The notes: generated from the sequence alone by a model not told the origin. A stretch of 64,000 nucleotides of DNA from Cladobotryum mycophilum (GCA_036429605.1 JAVFKD010000015.1:2503421-2567420), one strand, 5' to 3'. Shown: positions 1 to 11,530, counted from the stretch's first letter. Numbers and translations are program-made.

Positions 1-850
1 GTACATTACCGTCATTCTCGGCACGGGACGATTCTTTTCTGCGTATGTTTCTATTTTCTTCGTCTTTCGTTTTTATATCGTCTTTGTCTCACTACTTCAA
101 CCACGATGAAACGTGAACCCTATTACACGAGATCTACATGAGACTCAACATGAAACATTAAAAACGGTGATGTATGGGTAAGGGGGGGGCATTTTTAGCT
201 AACGTGGTGCATCCACCAACAGCGGCGCCGATGTTTCCATCAGCAAATCCGTCCCCACCGGCGTCGTCGACGACCGTCAGCACTGGCTCCAGACCTTTGT
301 CGCCTTCAACCTCAACATCACCCAGGCCTTCGCCTCCCACCCCAAGATCCTCGTCGTGGGCCTCAACGGACCCGTCATCGGCCTCTCCGCCGCCCTCGTC
401 GCCCACGCCGACTTCATCTACGCCGCGCCCCACACCTTCCTCCTCACGCCCTTTTCCTCCATCGGCCTCGTCGCCGAGGGCGGTGCGTCCCGCGCGCTGG
501 TCACCCGCCTGGGCGTCCCCAAGGCCAAAGAGGCGCTCATCATGAGCAAGCGCATCGGCGCCGCGGAGCTGAAGCAGACGGGCTTCGTCAACGAGGTGTT
601 TGAGGTGCAGCAGGGGGAGGACCAGAAGTTCAGGGAGCTGGTGCTCAAGGAGGTGGACGAGAGGCTGGGCGAGCACCTGATTGGCGATAGTTTGCTCGGC
701 ATCAAGAAGCTGATCCGCGGCCCGGAGACGGAGCTCGTGGACCTGAGCAACTACCGGGAGGTGTTTGATGGGATGGGCAGATTCCTGTCTGGTGTGCCGC
801 AGGAGCAGTTCCGCAAGATTGCGAGTGGCGAGAAGAGACACAAGCTGTAG
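1..850 (+). CDS. eci1: Peroxisomal delta3,delta2-enoyl-CoA isomerase, 5' truncated by window edge
   Basis: Crotonase-fold enzyme that isomerises 3-enoyl-CoA to trans-2-enoyl-CoA in beta-oxidation of unsaturated fatty acids. Seen: exon <1-42 encodes a family-typical GTGRFFSA segment. A 180-nt intron (43-222; donor GTATGT, branch GCTAAC at 198-203, acceptor CAG) splices in phase to GADVS, giving the classical FFSAGADVS oxyanion-hole region. Exon 223-850 continues with LNGPVIG and IGLVAEGGAS; by homology with yeast Eci1 the Glu of AEGG is the likely catalytic base. The protein ends in HKL, a PTS1-like peroxisomal tripeptide. The start codon and first exon(s) lie left of the window. It converges with COG1; the two stop codons are about 180 bp apart. 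A plain enoyl-CoA hydratase is the alternative, but the single Glu and PTS1 favour the isomerase. An ATG at 174 lies in the intron and is not a start. Confidence 0.85.
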
Positions 851-1028
851 AACCTGCGTTAAAAAGAGGGAGGATGCCAATTTATGACTCATGATTTGTT
901 CGAGTTATTATTTGATGCACATGGTTAAACCCCAATCATGGGATAGGATCGTTCCAAAACGGTAGTTGTTGGACACTAGGGCTTTTTATTAATTAAGATA
1001 ACTTCCAAGCATTGTTGTTTGTATGTTT

Positions 1029-3476
1029 TCATGCCAATAATCCAAAAAGCAAGTTGGTTCGATTCCAAAAGCCCCGCGCGGCTTTGCCAATGCGTTGCCT
1101 CGATTGGTCTTCCAGGCCGCTCTTCTTAAACACGGCCTCCTCAAGCTTCTCAAGCACATCGGCAGCTTCCCCTGACCCGCTTCCGATGGAGCATTGCAAT
1201 AAGGAGATGTCGAACAGCCACTGTGTGCAGATTTCTTGTGCTTGTTCGATCGTAAGCGAAGAATCCTCCACTTTCTCATCCTCTCTCTCATCCTTCGCTT
1301 CGTTCTCACCCTTCTCTTCGTTCTCATCCTTCTCTTCGTTATCACCATTTTCTTCATTCTCATCACTCTTCTCTCCGCCCTGCTTTTCCTCCTCTTTCTT
1401 TTCTGGTTCGATTACCCCACTGGTGGATGAAAGTGCTTCCAGCTCCTTGTTCCATACTTGGCATAGCTGCTCACTGACATACTGCTTGAGAGCAGCCGCC
1501 GCAGCAGAGGTCCATAGATCCACCCCGGCATCTGCCATGGCCCTCGATAGGCCGTGAAGAAACTGGAATACTTCCGAGGAGGGCTGGTTCGGTAACGCCG
1601 GGACTCCTTCCCACAGTGGCCTCCCGACTACTGTCCTTTTCGAGAGGCTAGTAGTTGCAAACTGGGTCGCTGGCGGGGTCGATACACACATCGCAATCTT
1701 TCGATGCATTGAAGGAACCATCACGAGCCCGAATTTTCCAATCGTCTCGCGTTTCGGGAGTTGACGTCGAATATCTCGTAGGACTCGGACGAGATACATG
1801 GCCACCTCACCATTCTTGTCGCCGTCAGCCCGGTCCTCCCACAGTTTCCGAATCTCGTCCTCCAATGCCTTGAATGATGTATCAAGTGTCGTATCCAACT
1901 TATCCTGCAGCATGTTTGGGTCATCCTTGCTGAGTAACTGTTGCCTCGCCTCGATAGTCTCCTCATCTTCAATCTCGTCATAATCATTGTCCCAACGCTG
2001 CTTTTTCAACGATTCGACAACATCCTTGACTACATGGATAACGTGAAACCACGAGCTATAGCAATTGATAGCCTTCGAAACTGCATCGCTTCTGCCATAA
2101 AACCGAGACGCCACCTCTTGTATGAAGGAGGCGGCTCCTCTGGACAGAGCCTCGTGATAACCATCTTCCTCCCAAAGGCCGGGCAATTTACCCGTTGTGC
2201 CCTTTTGCCAACCCTCTAGCGTGGCCTTCACTTCCGAGCCCACAATGTGAAGTTTGGACACCTTTGTTTCGAGAACAGCAAGCATCCGTGAGTTGAACAC
2301 CTCACGAAGGCTATCCTGAGTGTCCTGGGGATCGAATCCTCTCACTTTACCCCCTTCGCGTATCCAAAGCTGAATAACGCTGGTTCGAAGTTCCATTATT
2401 GACTTGAAGTCAGCCATGTGAGCCAGCGTCTTGTTTAGGCCTTCAAGAAGCACATCGCCACCCTTTTCGGACCAGTCAGTCAGCGCCTCCCTTGCTTGCT
2501 TTCCCTCTAGGTCGTCGTGCCGAATAAAAGGCGTGAAATACTGTATTTCTTCGCTGCACCATCTCTCAAAAATATCTAGACGTAGTCCCTCTAGCTGTTG
2601 GAGGGATGTATCTTCAAGTAGCGGGTTCTTAGTTAGGCCCTGCAGCGTCTGGGACAATTTGCCCGGTACCAATGCCTGTACATCAAGAAGTGTCCGTGTA
2701 TAAAGCTTAAGCGCTTGGATAACATCATCTGCAGTCCTCACGTAGCCGCTCTCCTCCATACCGAGTGTCATGGCCTTGCCCCTGACTTCAAGAAAGTATC
2801 GCAACGCATCCTTAGCTCCGGAACTATTGACAAGACTGTGCGCGCACAGTGCTTTAAGAATATCCTCCCTGTCGGAATCCTGGCTGACCTTGCCCAGTGT
2901 CTTTTCTAAAGCTCTCCGGAGCCGGCGGCGCAGACTATCCAATGTCTTCCTTGCTGTCTCGACAGCTTGACGAGCTTCCTCGTTCGAGAATTCGGTTCCC
3001 AGGCTTTTTACCAGAAGTCGGCTCAGCACCCACACTTTGGTAGCCAGAACCAGCCCGTCTCCCGTCGTGACGCCGTTATCCAACTGTCCCTTGCCTTTGA
3101 GTATCCTGCCGACGACTAAGAAACAGCTATCCAGTAGTTTCTGCCGCGCCGCATCGGCGACATCCGACTTCTTTTCCTTGGACATGAACTTGGCCAGGCC
3201 AGTGGCTTTAGTCGAAACCACCGTCCTCCCGCATCGCCATCCCATTTTCCCCAACAGGTCCTGCACCGCATCGTTGTCCCCTCGCATCTGCACGATGGTA
3301 TCCGCGGTGCCTAGCAAGTCCCGGTACGAGCTACCCACCTGCGTCCGCAGGCGGCCTGCCTTGTCTTCAATCTCGACATGGAGGGCCTTATGGATGGAGC
3401 GAATCTGGGGGAGCGTGTGGTTTGCTGAGAAGATTTGGTCGGAGGAAGTGAATTTGGTCGGGTCTGTCGCGGCCAT
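1029..3476 (-). CDS. cog1: Conserved oligomeric Golgi complex subunit 1 (COG1)
   Basis: Uninterrupted 815-codon gene. COG1 belongs to lobe A of the eight-subunit COG tether, which captures retrograde vesicles at the Golgi and keeps glycosyltransferases in place. The first 80 residues match the Vps51/COG1 N-terminal helical domain: a short Ser/Thr lead, a helix LPQIRSIHKALHVEIEDKAG, then RTQVGSSYRDLLGTADTIVQM. The rest is predicted mostly helical, as in other tethers. Near residues 685-745 there is a very acidic Glu/Asn/Lys-rich insertion (EKKEEEKQGGEKSDENEENG and similar), probably disordered, followed by a conserved-looking C-terminal helix. Length fits filamentous fungi and is longer than the yeast protein. 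The start is the first ATG of the frame. It shares orientation with SAS10 upstream, with 368 bp between the genes, so each probably has its own promoter. Confidence 0.85.
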   Translation of the reverse strand: MAATDPTKFTSSDQIFSANHTLPQIRSIHKALHVEIEDKAGRLRTQVGSSYRDLLGTADTIVQMRGDNDAVQDLLGKMGWRCGRTVVSTKATGLAKFMSKEKKSDVADAARQKLLDSCFLVVGRILKGKGQLDNGVTTGDGLVLATKVWVLSRLLVKSLGTEFSNEEARQAVETARKTLDSLRRRLRRALEKTLGKVSQDSDREDILKALCAHSLVNSSGAKDALRYFLEVRGKAMTLGMEESGYVRTADDVIQALKLYTRTLLDVQALVPGKLSQTLQGLTKNPLLEDTSLQQLEGLRLDIFERWCSEEIQYFTPFIRHDDLEGKQAREALTDWSEKGGDVLLEGLNKTLAHMADFKSIMELRTSVIQLWIREGGKVRGFDPQDTQDSLREVFNSRMLAVLETKVSKLHIVGSEVKATLEGWQKGTTGKLPGLWEEDGYHEALSRGAASFIQEVASRFYGRSDAVSKAINCYSSWFHVIHVVKDVVESLKKQRWDNDYDEIEDEETIEARQQLLSKDDPNMLQDKLDTTLDTSFKALEDEIRKLWEDRADGDKNGEVAMYLVRVLRDIRRQLPKRETIGKFGLVMVPSMHRKIAMCVSTPPATQFATTSLSKRTVVGRPLWEGVPALPNQPSSEVFQFLHGLSRAMADAGVDLWTSAAAAALKQYVSEQLCQVWNKELEALSSTSGVIEPEKKEEEKQGGEKSDENEENGDNEEKDENEEKGENEAKDEREDEKVEDSSLTIEQAQEICTQWLFDISLLQCSIGSGSGEAADVLEKLEEAVFKKSGLEDQSRQRIGKAARGFWNRTNLLFGLLA

Positions 3477-3844
3477 TGTGGCCTTTGTTCGTATGGGGCG
3501 AGGAAACTCGTTATTCTGTGTTATAAATTATGCGACATTGGTGGGGTTCTGGATTCGAGTGTGCACAGTTGTGTGTTTGGGAGTGCGAGTTGCGCCGCGA
3601 TGGAATTGGAGAGTCGTGCTGAAATTGGGTTTGAGTTGCGAGCTACCGAAAAGTATGGATGTCCTTGTGGTGGGGCATCAGATCGCAACACCTGGTCGTA
3701 CCACTCACTCACTGCCTTAGTTCGCTGCAGCTCAACACAACACATCTTCACACAATCATAGAAGCAAACAAACAGGGAGAAGGATATTGTGGAAAATCAA
3801 AATCAGCTGTGAAATATTGATTGAAGTAATAATATATGTATCCT
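3477..3844. other. Spacer between COG1 start and SAS10 stop
   Basis: 368 bp holding the COG1 promoter/5' UTR and the SAS10 3' end. Short open frames here overlap the COG1 5' end and have no protein-like character. No other feature is seen. Confidence 0.6.
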
Positions 3845-5731
3845 CTATAGTCTGGTACTTTTGACAACCCCAGCATTGATACCGCTGAGTTCTCCCTTGT
3901 ATCCTCCCTTGGGCTCGCCTCCTTGCCAAACTGGCCTCATACTCTTCAACTTCTTCTGCTTGGCTTCGTACTGCTTTCTCCTCTTGACTCTTGGGTTTCT
4001 CACATCCTTGTTCCTCTTTGGTGCCAGACCCTTGTTCTTTTCAATAGCATAAGAAATCTTTCTCTTGCCGTCTGCACCAACCTCCTCTGTCTCGACAACT
4101 CTGTCTGCTTTGCTTGCCGCTGCGTAAGCGGCATATCGGGCAGCCTTGTCGTCCTTCTTGGACTTGGAATTGTGTGCCACCATGTCGTAGTATTCGTCTT
4201 CGTCGTTGCGAATAGCCTTGGCAGCTGTGGTGTCATCGTCGTCGCTGTTGTCACCCAGATCTGCGCCATGCTTGGAATCCTTCTTGCCCCTCTTCTCGGC
4301 TTGTGCAAGGAGACGTGCTTGGCGATCTCGGAGACGTTCACGGTGAGGAATATCCATGTCACCTCCTGCATCGCGCCCAGCGCCAGCACGACGACTGGCC
4401 TTTTGTACAATCTGCGAAGTGTAAAACTTCAAGCTCTTCTTGCGCGCCGCCTTGTCAGCAGCGGCCCGATCGTCCAAAACATCTTCCTCGCCAAAGTCGG
4501 AGTTATTATCGTCATGTACAGATAGCGCCGTGTCCTTGCTCTTGTTCTTGGTCTTAGTCCTGATGCCTAGAGGCATATCGTAGAGATCAGCAACAGTTTC
4601 CTCGATTGCCTTGGCTCTTTCCAGCTTCTTTGCCTTCTTGGCTGCAGCCGCAACATCCAATTTCTTAGTCTTCTTCTTTTTCTCGTCTGATTTAATAGTT
4701 TCATCATCCATGGAAAGCTGAGGAATAGCGTCGATATCCATTGGTAAAGCCGAGTCATCAGATGTGCTGAGTGATTTCATGTCCTTGATCCTGTCCCAAG
4801 CATCGCGGCACTGCATTAAAGTCTCCATTACATCGTGGTCTCGTAGCTCAGCCGGATCAAGCGTCTTTTGCTCCTTGGATGAATCCCGTGCCGGCGATGT
4901 TAAAATAGCAAAGTAACTAGCCAAGGACGCAACATAACAGCCAAGCACCCAGTACTTGATAGCAGCAAGGGATGCGTCAGAGGCGAGTTTGGCTTCGGCC
5001 TTGAGTGCCACTAGTAGAGGTTGCAGTTCCTGGAAATCTTTGACAAGATAATCGAATTCTGGATAACGGGCTGCCAATAGCGTGGATCGCTCCTCTGTGC
5101 TCATGTCGTCGGTGATTTCGATTTCCTTGAGAACCTCTGTAACGGTCTCGGGGGCTTCTTCTGTCTCTTCCTCTCCGGCTAACCACTCATCGCCATCGAA
5201 AATAAAGTCTTCCTCAGCCATCTTGGAAAGTTTCTTCTTTTGGAGTCTCTTTGCTTCCGCCTCTTCCTCCAGAGCGTCCGCCTCGGTCTCGATGTGATCG
5301 GCATCATAGTATTCCTTCTTTTCGGAACCCCACCACCCTGAATCTTCGCCTTCTTCATCCCCACCTTTAACCTCCTCTTCATCCGAGAAATTTCCCTTTT
5401 TGCTAGGTCCTCGTTTTGATTTAGCTGATGGGCGTTCATCTTCGTCTTCATCTTCGTCCTCGTCCTCGTCCTCATCTTCCTCCGAATCATCATCGTCCAA
5501 GCCCAGAACTTCCTCGTCGGAAAATTCCAGGTCCTCGTCAGCTGCTCTCCGGCGTTTTGAATTCGGCTCATCGTCTAGCATTATGGCATCTCGATTCATG
5601 AAGAATTCGTCTTCAGAATTGGCGACATCTTCGAACGTTGAGACGGGGCCGAGTCGAGCGTCGGCGACATTCAATTCTTTTGGTCCGCTCGATTGCGCAT
5701 CTTGGCGCGAGGCCTTTCTCTTTTTTGCCAT
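3845..5731 (-). CDS. sas10: U3 snoRNP/SSU processome protein SAS10 (UTP3)
   Basis: Single-exon 628-aa nucleolar protein needed for early 18S rRNA maturation in the small-subunit processome; in yeast also linked to silencing. Seen: a basic start (MAKKRKASRQ), a long acidic Asp/Glu tract around residues 70-150 encoded by GAD/GAT-rich repeats, and a Sas10/Utp3-type segment near residue 225 (RYPEFDYLVKDFQELQPLL). A lysine-rich middle follows. The C-terminal Sas10 domain is highly characteristic: KRKISYAIEKNKGLAPKR, then NPRVKRRKQYE, then SMRPVWQGGEPKGGYKGELS and GINAGVVKSTRL. Length is close to yeast Sas10 (about 610 aa). It is divergent from the CLC gene 1.7 kb away. No frameshift or intron is seen. 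Identification rests on family recognition of the C-terminal domain. Confidence 0.92.
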   Translation of the reverse strand: MAKKRKASRQDAQSSGPKELNVADARLGPVSTFEDVANSEDEFFMNRDAIMLDDEPNSKRRRAADEDLEFSDEEVLGLDDDDSEEDEDEDEDEDEDEDERPSAKSKRGPSKKGNFSDEEEVKGGDEEGEDSGWWGSEKKEYYDADHIETEADALEEEAEAKRLQKKKLSKMAEEDFIFDGDEWLAGEEETEEAPETVTEVLKEIEITDDMSTEERSTLLAARYPEFDYLVKDFQELQPLLVALKAEAKLASDASLAAIKYWVLGCYVASLASYFAILTSPARDSSKEQKTLDPAELRDHDVMETLMQCRDAWDRIKDMKSLSTSDDSALPMDIDAIPQLSMDDETIKSDEKKKKTKKLDVAAAAKKAKKLERAKAIEETVADLYDMPLGIRTKTKNKSKDTALSVHDDNNSDFGEEDVLDDRAAADKAARKKSLKFYTSQIVQKASRRAGAGRDAGGDMDIPHRERLRDRQARLLAQAEKRGKKDSKHGADLGDNSDDDDTTAAKAIRNDEDEYYDMVAHNSKSKKDDKAARYAAYAAASKADRVVETEEVGADGKRKISYAIEKNKGLAPKRNKDVRNPRVKRRKQYEAKQKKLKSMRPVWQGGEPKGGYKGELSGINAGVVKSTRL

Positions 5732-7413
5732 GGTTCAAATATTAGGGACCTTTGATTATAGACGAGTTTTGGGTTTGAGGCAATTTGCGCTGAAAATATC
5801 GGATAAAGCAACTTCTGCTGCTTGCTGCTGGACAAGTTCTTACAGACAGTGTTCGCCCACTACAACTTTTTTGCTGGTAGCTCTGAAAATTTCCTAGCTG
5901 ATAAGATAAGACTTGCAGCAACCGGAAATACGTGGGCCCGCCGCAGCGTCAGGAGCAGGGGTTCGGTATTGCGAGGACTTCTGGCTCAACACTAAAACGT
6001 CCAACGTCATCCCGCATTTTCTGTGCAGCTGTGACGTTTATTTTGTACGTATGTACTCCGTACTCCATACTCCGCCCGCACTGGCTCTGATCCCGTGTTT
6101 TCCTCTGTCCAGTACGAGGTAGCTGCCCCTCCACCCAACTCTGTAACCTCCAAATCGGGCCAAGAAAACGCCAAGGAATATTAATTGCGCAAGTGACATG
6201 GAGTCGAGAAAAGGTTGTCGTTTGAACATCATGAGCTACTCCATAAATTACTACGAAGCAGTTTGTTGATATCCATCTGAACTGCAGCAATGTGTGTGGA
6301 GTCTGTATATGACTTACGTTTTCATCTAATACCAAGAGGGCGAGGGTGAATCAAAAGCTTGAAAATCGGCCAAGACCTTCTTTAAATAGGTAGGGTCTCG
6401 CCAAGCAATACCGAAATCGACCCAGCATCATCTGCCCCAGATTCAACGTCTCTCGGGGGGGGCACATGTCTATGTATTACATACGAGCATGTTGATTCCT
6501 TCCGACACCAACCCCTACCTCTGAGCAACTAGGGTGGTATTGGTATTGGGTACTTAATAGTGCTACGAATTGGTAGAGCGTGTCCTGGTACCTTGCATCA
6601 TAATGTTGTCTGCGCGTGACACAAGCAGCAGCCACCGTTTAGAGGGCGGCTTGCATCCATCCAACTGGAACGCCAAGTCGATGGGGGCGACGACGAATCG
6701 TAACTAGCCCGCCTGCCTACCTGGGGGGCTCCAGTTGTCCAATAGCACGTGTATGTGCGTGTATTGGTACAAAGCTGTGAGCTTCAACAACCCAAGCCCA
6801 TACATATGTCGGGGAGGGGGAAGGGGCTTGCCTTGGACTAAAATCTGCCTACTTACTGCATGTACTTGCACCAAAGAGATGTTTTGTTTTTTTGGTTGCT
6901 CTGCTGTGTCTTACCATTTCTGACGCCTTTGATGCTCAACTTTTGATATCATCTCATCATTTCTTTTTCGTAGTGGCCCCGGTTTTGAGGTTAAGCCCAT
7001 GTGGGCGTTGATCATCTTAGTTGCTTAGGGAGTTACATACAATCCCACTTTATACAAAGTACATCACGCGGTACCGTTACTTTATCTAAGCTTTGACACC
7101 ATCACCCATTTCCAAGAAGGGACGAAACGCCTCCCCCGGAAAGCGCATGCCTGACCCACGGGACTCGATGCAACCTCTACCAATATTGGGACCTTCGCCT
7201 CACCAATTTTTCTGGTATTTGCGCCTTTTGCTTTGTCTTGATCAAAGCTATCCAACGCCCTTTTGTTACATTCACTCTTTCTCTTGTCTTTTCGAATCTT
7301 TTGTTTTTTAGAGAATAGGCGTTCAATGTAAACCGAAATCCGATTCGAGGCGCCGAACCGAAACTCCTTCCTCTCGCATCCATCCCACCACATACGAAAG
7401 CTCACAGTCTACA
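5732..7413. other. Divergent spacer SAS10 / CLC
   Basis: About 1.7 kb of non-coding DNA carrying both promoters. It holds a TACTCCGTA 9-mer at 6054-6062 inside a short run of TACTCC units, but no ORF with protein-like composition. The CLC 5' UTR probably lies in the pyrimidine-rich stretch before 7414. Confidence 0.6.
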
Positions 7414-10400
7414 ATGGCTGAACCAGACGACAACATTTCGCCTTCTCAACCACCATCTCCTCACACATTTCGACGGCCTCGTTTGGCGCAGCGTCAACCA
7501 TCATCAACGGAGCCGGACGAGCGATCTCCTCTCCTCTTAACAGCCTCAAGATCAAAGCTTCGCTTCGATGGCGGCATTGCCTCTCCACAATATGCTAACC
7601 TTTCCAGAAACCAGAGCTATTCGAGTACGTAGTTTTTTCATTAACAACCGTCCATCCGGCCGATGCCATCTACCTCTGGCAAGTCGAAGCATGCTAAGCT
7701 ACATTTGTTCCACAGGTATTGCACGGAAGTCTCGGAATCACAGTCGTCACTCATCTTGGGGACAGCGTCTGAGCCGAGCCTTCCCCGATCGCCTACTCTC
7801 CGAATCCAAGACTTTAACCGGTCCAAATGAACGAGTGTGGTACGATCAATTTACCAGCACCGACTGGGTCCACGATACAATAGCAGATTCCCATCGAGTC
7901 AAGGCCCTCCGCAGCAGAAAGGACTTCTGGGGACGTCTTCTGGTCATATTCGACGGCAGTCAAGGCTGGCTTCTAAGCGCTCTCTGCGGCTTCGTAGTCG
8001 CACTGATAGCATACGTCGTCGATGTGGCAGAATCCACCGTCTTCGACTATAAACTCGGCTTTTGTACCCGAGCTTGGTATCTGGATGAGAAGGTAGGCAA
8101 CCACTTGTACCTTTTACAGCTTGCTGGTTAATGGATGCACAAGGGTGCATCTGAGACCCAAGGAGACGCTGGCTGACTGAGTTTATAGAGATGCTGTCCT
8201 CAAGGTGGCGAATGTGATGACTGGTCAACTTGGTCTGAAGCACTCCATTACCATCCGTTTGGCAAAAAATGGACGGATTTCCTGATTTATCTCGTCTGCG
8301 TAATCACGCTAGCAGTCGCTTCGTGTTGGGTGGCCCTATTCACCAAAACCGTCGTCCCTTCGGCTTATCGTTTGACAACGCTGGACGAAAATCTTGGCGC
8401 TGAGAGTGCTCCCGAGTCCTCTACCGACTCCGCTGGCTATGATAGCACCAGCCCTCGGCAACAAGTCGAGGTACAATCAGAAGATCCACCCATGGTCTAC
8501 TATTCCGCAGCGGGTAGTGGTGTTGCCGAGGTCCGCGTTATTCTCAGTGGCTTCGTCTTGCACGGTTTCCTTGGTCTCAAGACGCTAATAATAAAGATGA
8601 TTGCTTTAGTCCTGAGTGTTTCCTCGGGATTGAGTCTGGGCAAAGAAGGCCCTTTCGTTCATATGGCCACCTGTGTGGGCAACATTGCGTGCCGTCTTTT
8701 CGACAAATACGACCATAATGACGCCAAGCGACGAGAAGTTCTCTCTGCGGCTGCTGCTGCTGGTGTAGCTGTCGCCTTCGGTGCTCCTCTTGGTGGTGTA
8801 TTATTTGGGCTTGAAGAAGTATCCTATTTCTTCCCAGCCAAAACGCTATTCCGAACATTCTTCGCCTGTATCATAGCCTCCTTATCCCTCAAGTTTCTAA
8901 ACCCATATGGAACCCACAAGATCGTTATGTTCGAAATTCGATATACGGTAGACTGGGAATACTTTGAGATATGGTCATTCATCTTGGTTGGCATTCTCGG
9001 CGGCGCCTTGGGAGCGCTCTTCATCAAAGCCTCCAAGCATTGGGCGCAATCATTTCGTCGAATCGACATCATCAAGGCATACCCATTGTTGGAGGTGTTT
9101 CTAGTGGCTGTAACAACCGGATTAATGAGCTATTGGAATCCGTTGACCAAGCTCTCAGTCGCGAAACTGCTGTTGAATTTGGCGTCACCATGTGATAGTG
9201 CACATCTCGATGGGCGAAGACTATGTCCCAGCACGATGGATGATATACCCTCAATCATAAAAGAACTCTTTGTGGCTCTCTTAATCAAGGGGTTCCTGAC
9301 GGTCATCACATTCGGAATTGTAAGTCCAACGCCGAGCGACAATAAGTTTGTAAGAAGCCAGCTAACACTATGTATAGAAAGTACCTGCGGGAATCTACAT
9401 CCCATCCATGGTTGTTGGCGGATTGATGGGGCGGATTATTGGCCATCTGGTGCAGTGGTTGGTACTCGCTCATCCTGATTGGAGCATCTGGAGAGGCTGC
9501 GCGAACTCGGCGAGCGGAACATGCGTTCAACCCGGAATTTATGGTTTGATTGCCGCTGGCGCTACCATGTGTGGTGTCACACGGCTTTCGGTGACGCTTG
9601 CAGTCATCTTGTTTGAGCTCACAGGCAGTCTCGACTATGTGTTGCCCTTCTCACTAACCATTCTGGTGGCCAAGTGGACTGCCGATGCCATTGAGCCTTG
9701 CAGTATCTATGTAAGTTGAATAAAATGCGGGAAAGGGTTCGCGGCCGTTTGCTTACATGACACAGGATCTCCTTACCAATATGAACGCTTATCCATTCTT
9801 GGATAACAAGCACAAGCCTGTATTTACGGGAGATCTGACTGACATCATCCGTCGTGTACGCCGAGAGCGGGTTATCGATATTACAAACTCACCAGTGGTC
9901 CCTGCTGCTAGCCTTCGTACCAAATTGGAGATTCTCCAGCGCGCCGGGGAGTTGGATGGCGGTTTGCCCATCATTAGGAACGATATCTTAGTTGGGCTTA
10001 TACCTGCTCCGGACCTCGAATATGCATTAGATCAGCTTGAAGACGAATCTTCGAGTCTTTGCCTGATGGATAGAATTCCCAGCATCGATGACGATGACGA
10101 TGCTGTGCCGGATCCAACCAACTTTACACCCTTTATTGACCCAGTAAGTTCCTCCCTTGGTATTCTTCTGATTAGAGCCAGGTTGATCTAATCCAATGAT
10201 AGGCACCGGTAGCTCTGGATATCAAGTCGCCCATGGACCTAGTGTATGAGTGTTTTGTTAAGTTGGGTCTTCGTTATGTCTGCGTCTTGATGGATGGCAG
10301 ATATGCAGGGATGGTGAGTAAAAGAGCCCGCGCCAGGTTCTTTATAATGGGTGCTAACACGGTTTTTCTTTTACGTAGATTCACAAGAAAACGATGGTCA

Positions 10401-10441
10401 AATATATACGCGAACAAGAAGAAGAGCATGGGGTTTTATAA
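7414..10441 (+). CDS. CLC-family voltage-gated chloride channel / Cl-/H+ antiporter
   Basis: Seven exons, all in phase: 7414-7624, 7716-8092, 8189-9319, 9378-9710, 9766-10143, 10203-10313, 10379-10441, encoding 867 aa. This membrane protein moves chloride (usually exchanged for protons) in endomembranes and supports vesicle acidification and ion homeostasis. Selectivity motifs are present in order: GSGVAE (canonical GSGIPE, about residue 305), GKEGP with the gating glutamate near residue 349, and KVPAGIYIPS. The GGVLFGLEEVS segment keeps the glutamate pair that includes the proton glutamate of exchangers, so antiport is more likely than pure channel activity. Two C-terminal CBS regions follow (from about DLLTNMNAYPFL, and from SPMDLVYECFVKLGLRYV). 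The N-terminus (about 100 aa) is Ser/Pro-rich and cytosolic. It resembles eukaryotic ClC-3/4/5-type proteins; which fungal paralogue it is cannot be told from sequence alone. Confidence 0.92.
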
Positions 10442-10643
10442 GGAATCATGGTCAGAGGAGCATGTACAAGATGATCCTAGCACTATACCACATGTATTAT
10501 TATTGGGGGCATTTTGATTTAGCGCGTTTTGCATTGGGTTCCTGATGTGTTCCCTCGGGTCATTTTCAGCAAGGCGATGGTTGCACTGGGATTGGGAGGA
10601 TCATTGCGAGTGGAACTTGGGGCTAATGCCATTATCAAATTAT

Positions 10644-10679
10644 CAGAGATTAGAGATTAGAGATTGGAGATTGGAGATG
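10644..10679. repeat. Short GAGATTAGAGATT/GGAGATT tandem repeat
   Basis: Five or so 7-bp units with A/G variation between copies, in the spacer 3' of the CLC gene. No coding role. Confidence 0.7.
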
Positions 10680-11501
10680 CAGAGGTTATTATGAATTGGA
10701 TAGGATAATTCACGACATGATGCATGACTGGGTTGCGTTGTTCTACAAGTATACTTGACTGCCCATCCAGAGCATGCCCTACTCAGGTAATTGCCAGCTG
10801 CGGAGTTGATGCGGGCCGGAGCCGGAGAATTAAGTCGAGGCCCTGGCAACGGCGGCTTGGGCGGACCCTTTGGGAGGTATCACGGAGACTTGGCTTCATG
10901 CAGGTTATAATAGCACCGACGACTAAGTAATGAACACGGCATTGTCAGGCACAAGGATGTCTTGATAGCGTAGGATTCTCAAGTCAATGCCGCTGCTGTG
11001 CTTTGGACCACCGATAACATGAAGTGTTTCGATTTTCAATTGCTTATAACAGCTACCCCGCCGACTTCGGACCTGAGAGCTTGGAGCTTGGAGCTTGGAG
11101 CTTTGGACACCCACCCAGTCTCGTGGCTTTCCGGACTCTTATTCCGAAGATGGTCCTTACCAGGAAAGTTGGGGAAATGGAGGAGCCCAAAGATGGAGTC
11201 CGAGTACAGAGTACGTAAGATAGATTGTAGGCGAGCCAATGGATGATATGATGATACCAGGATGGGATGCAGGGCGGGGGCCACCAAATCCACAAAGTGC
11301 CACATCGAGCCACAAAGGGACCACCAGAGGGCCACCAAAGGACCACAACGGCCGCATTCCAGACCAGTTGGACCAGCTCAAGATGACCTAAAGATTGGAA
11401 GCCATTACTCAATGCCTTTAGGCGTTTAGACATTTAGCAGGAGATTAATGGATGGATAGAATGGATGGATTCACCCCCACAGGACCTTGCACCCCCCCCA
11501 C

Positions 11502-11530
11502 TGATAAGCCGTCATAACCCGCCTCTGATA
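11502..11530 (+). promoter_or_regulatory. Pair of GATA sites upstream of GABA transaminase
   Basis: Two TGATAA hexamers (11502-11507 and 11525-11530), fitting the HGATAR site of fungal nitrogen GATA factors (AreA/Nit2). They have the same orientation, 23 bp apart, about 260-285 bp before the ATG. Closely spaced GATA pairs are typical of functional AreA/Nit2 sites, and omega-amino-acid catabolism is under nitrogen control in Aspergillus (gatA). Occupancy here is inference. Confidence 0.45.

Noticed and set aside
1054..1064. GGTTCGATTCC, a tRNA B-box-like string
   Set aside because: It lies in the COG1 coding end (minus strand), and no A box or acceptor stem could be paired around it.
3037..3720. 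227-codon plus-strand frame antisense to the COG1 5' end
   Set aside because: It overlaps strongly conserved COG1 coding sequence and has arbitrary composition; an antisense shadow.
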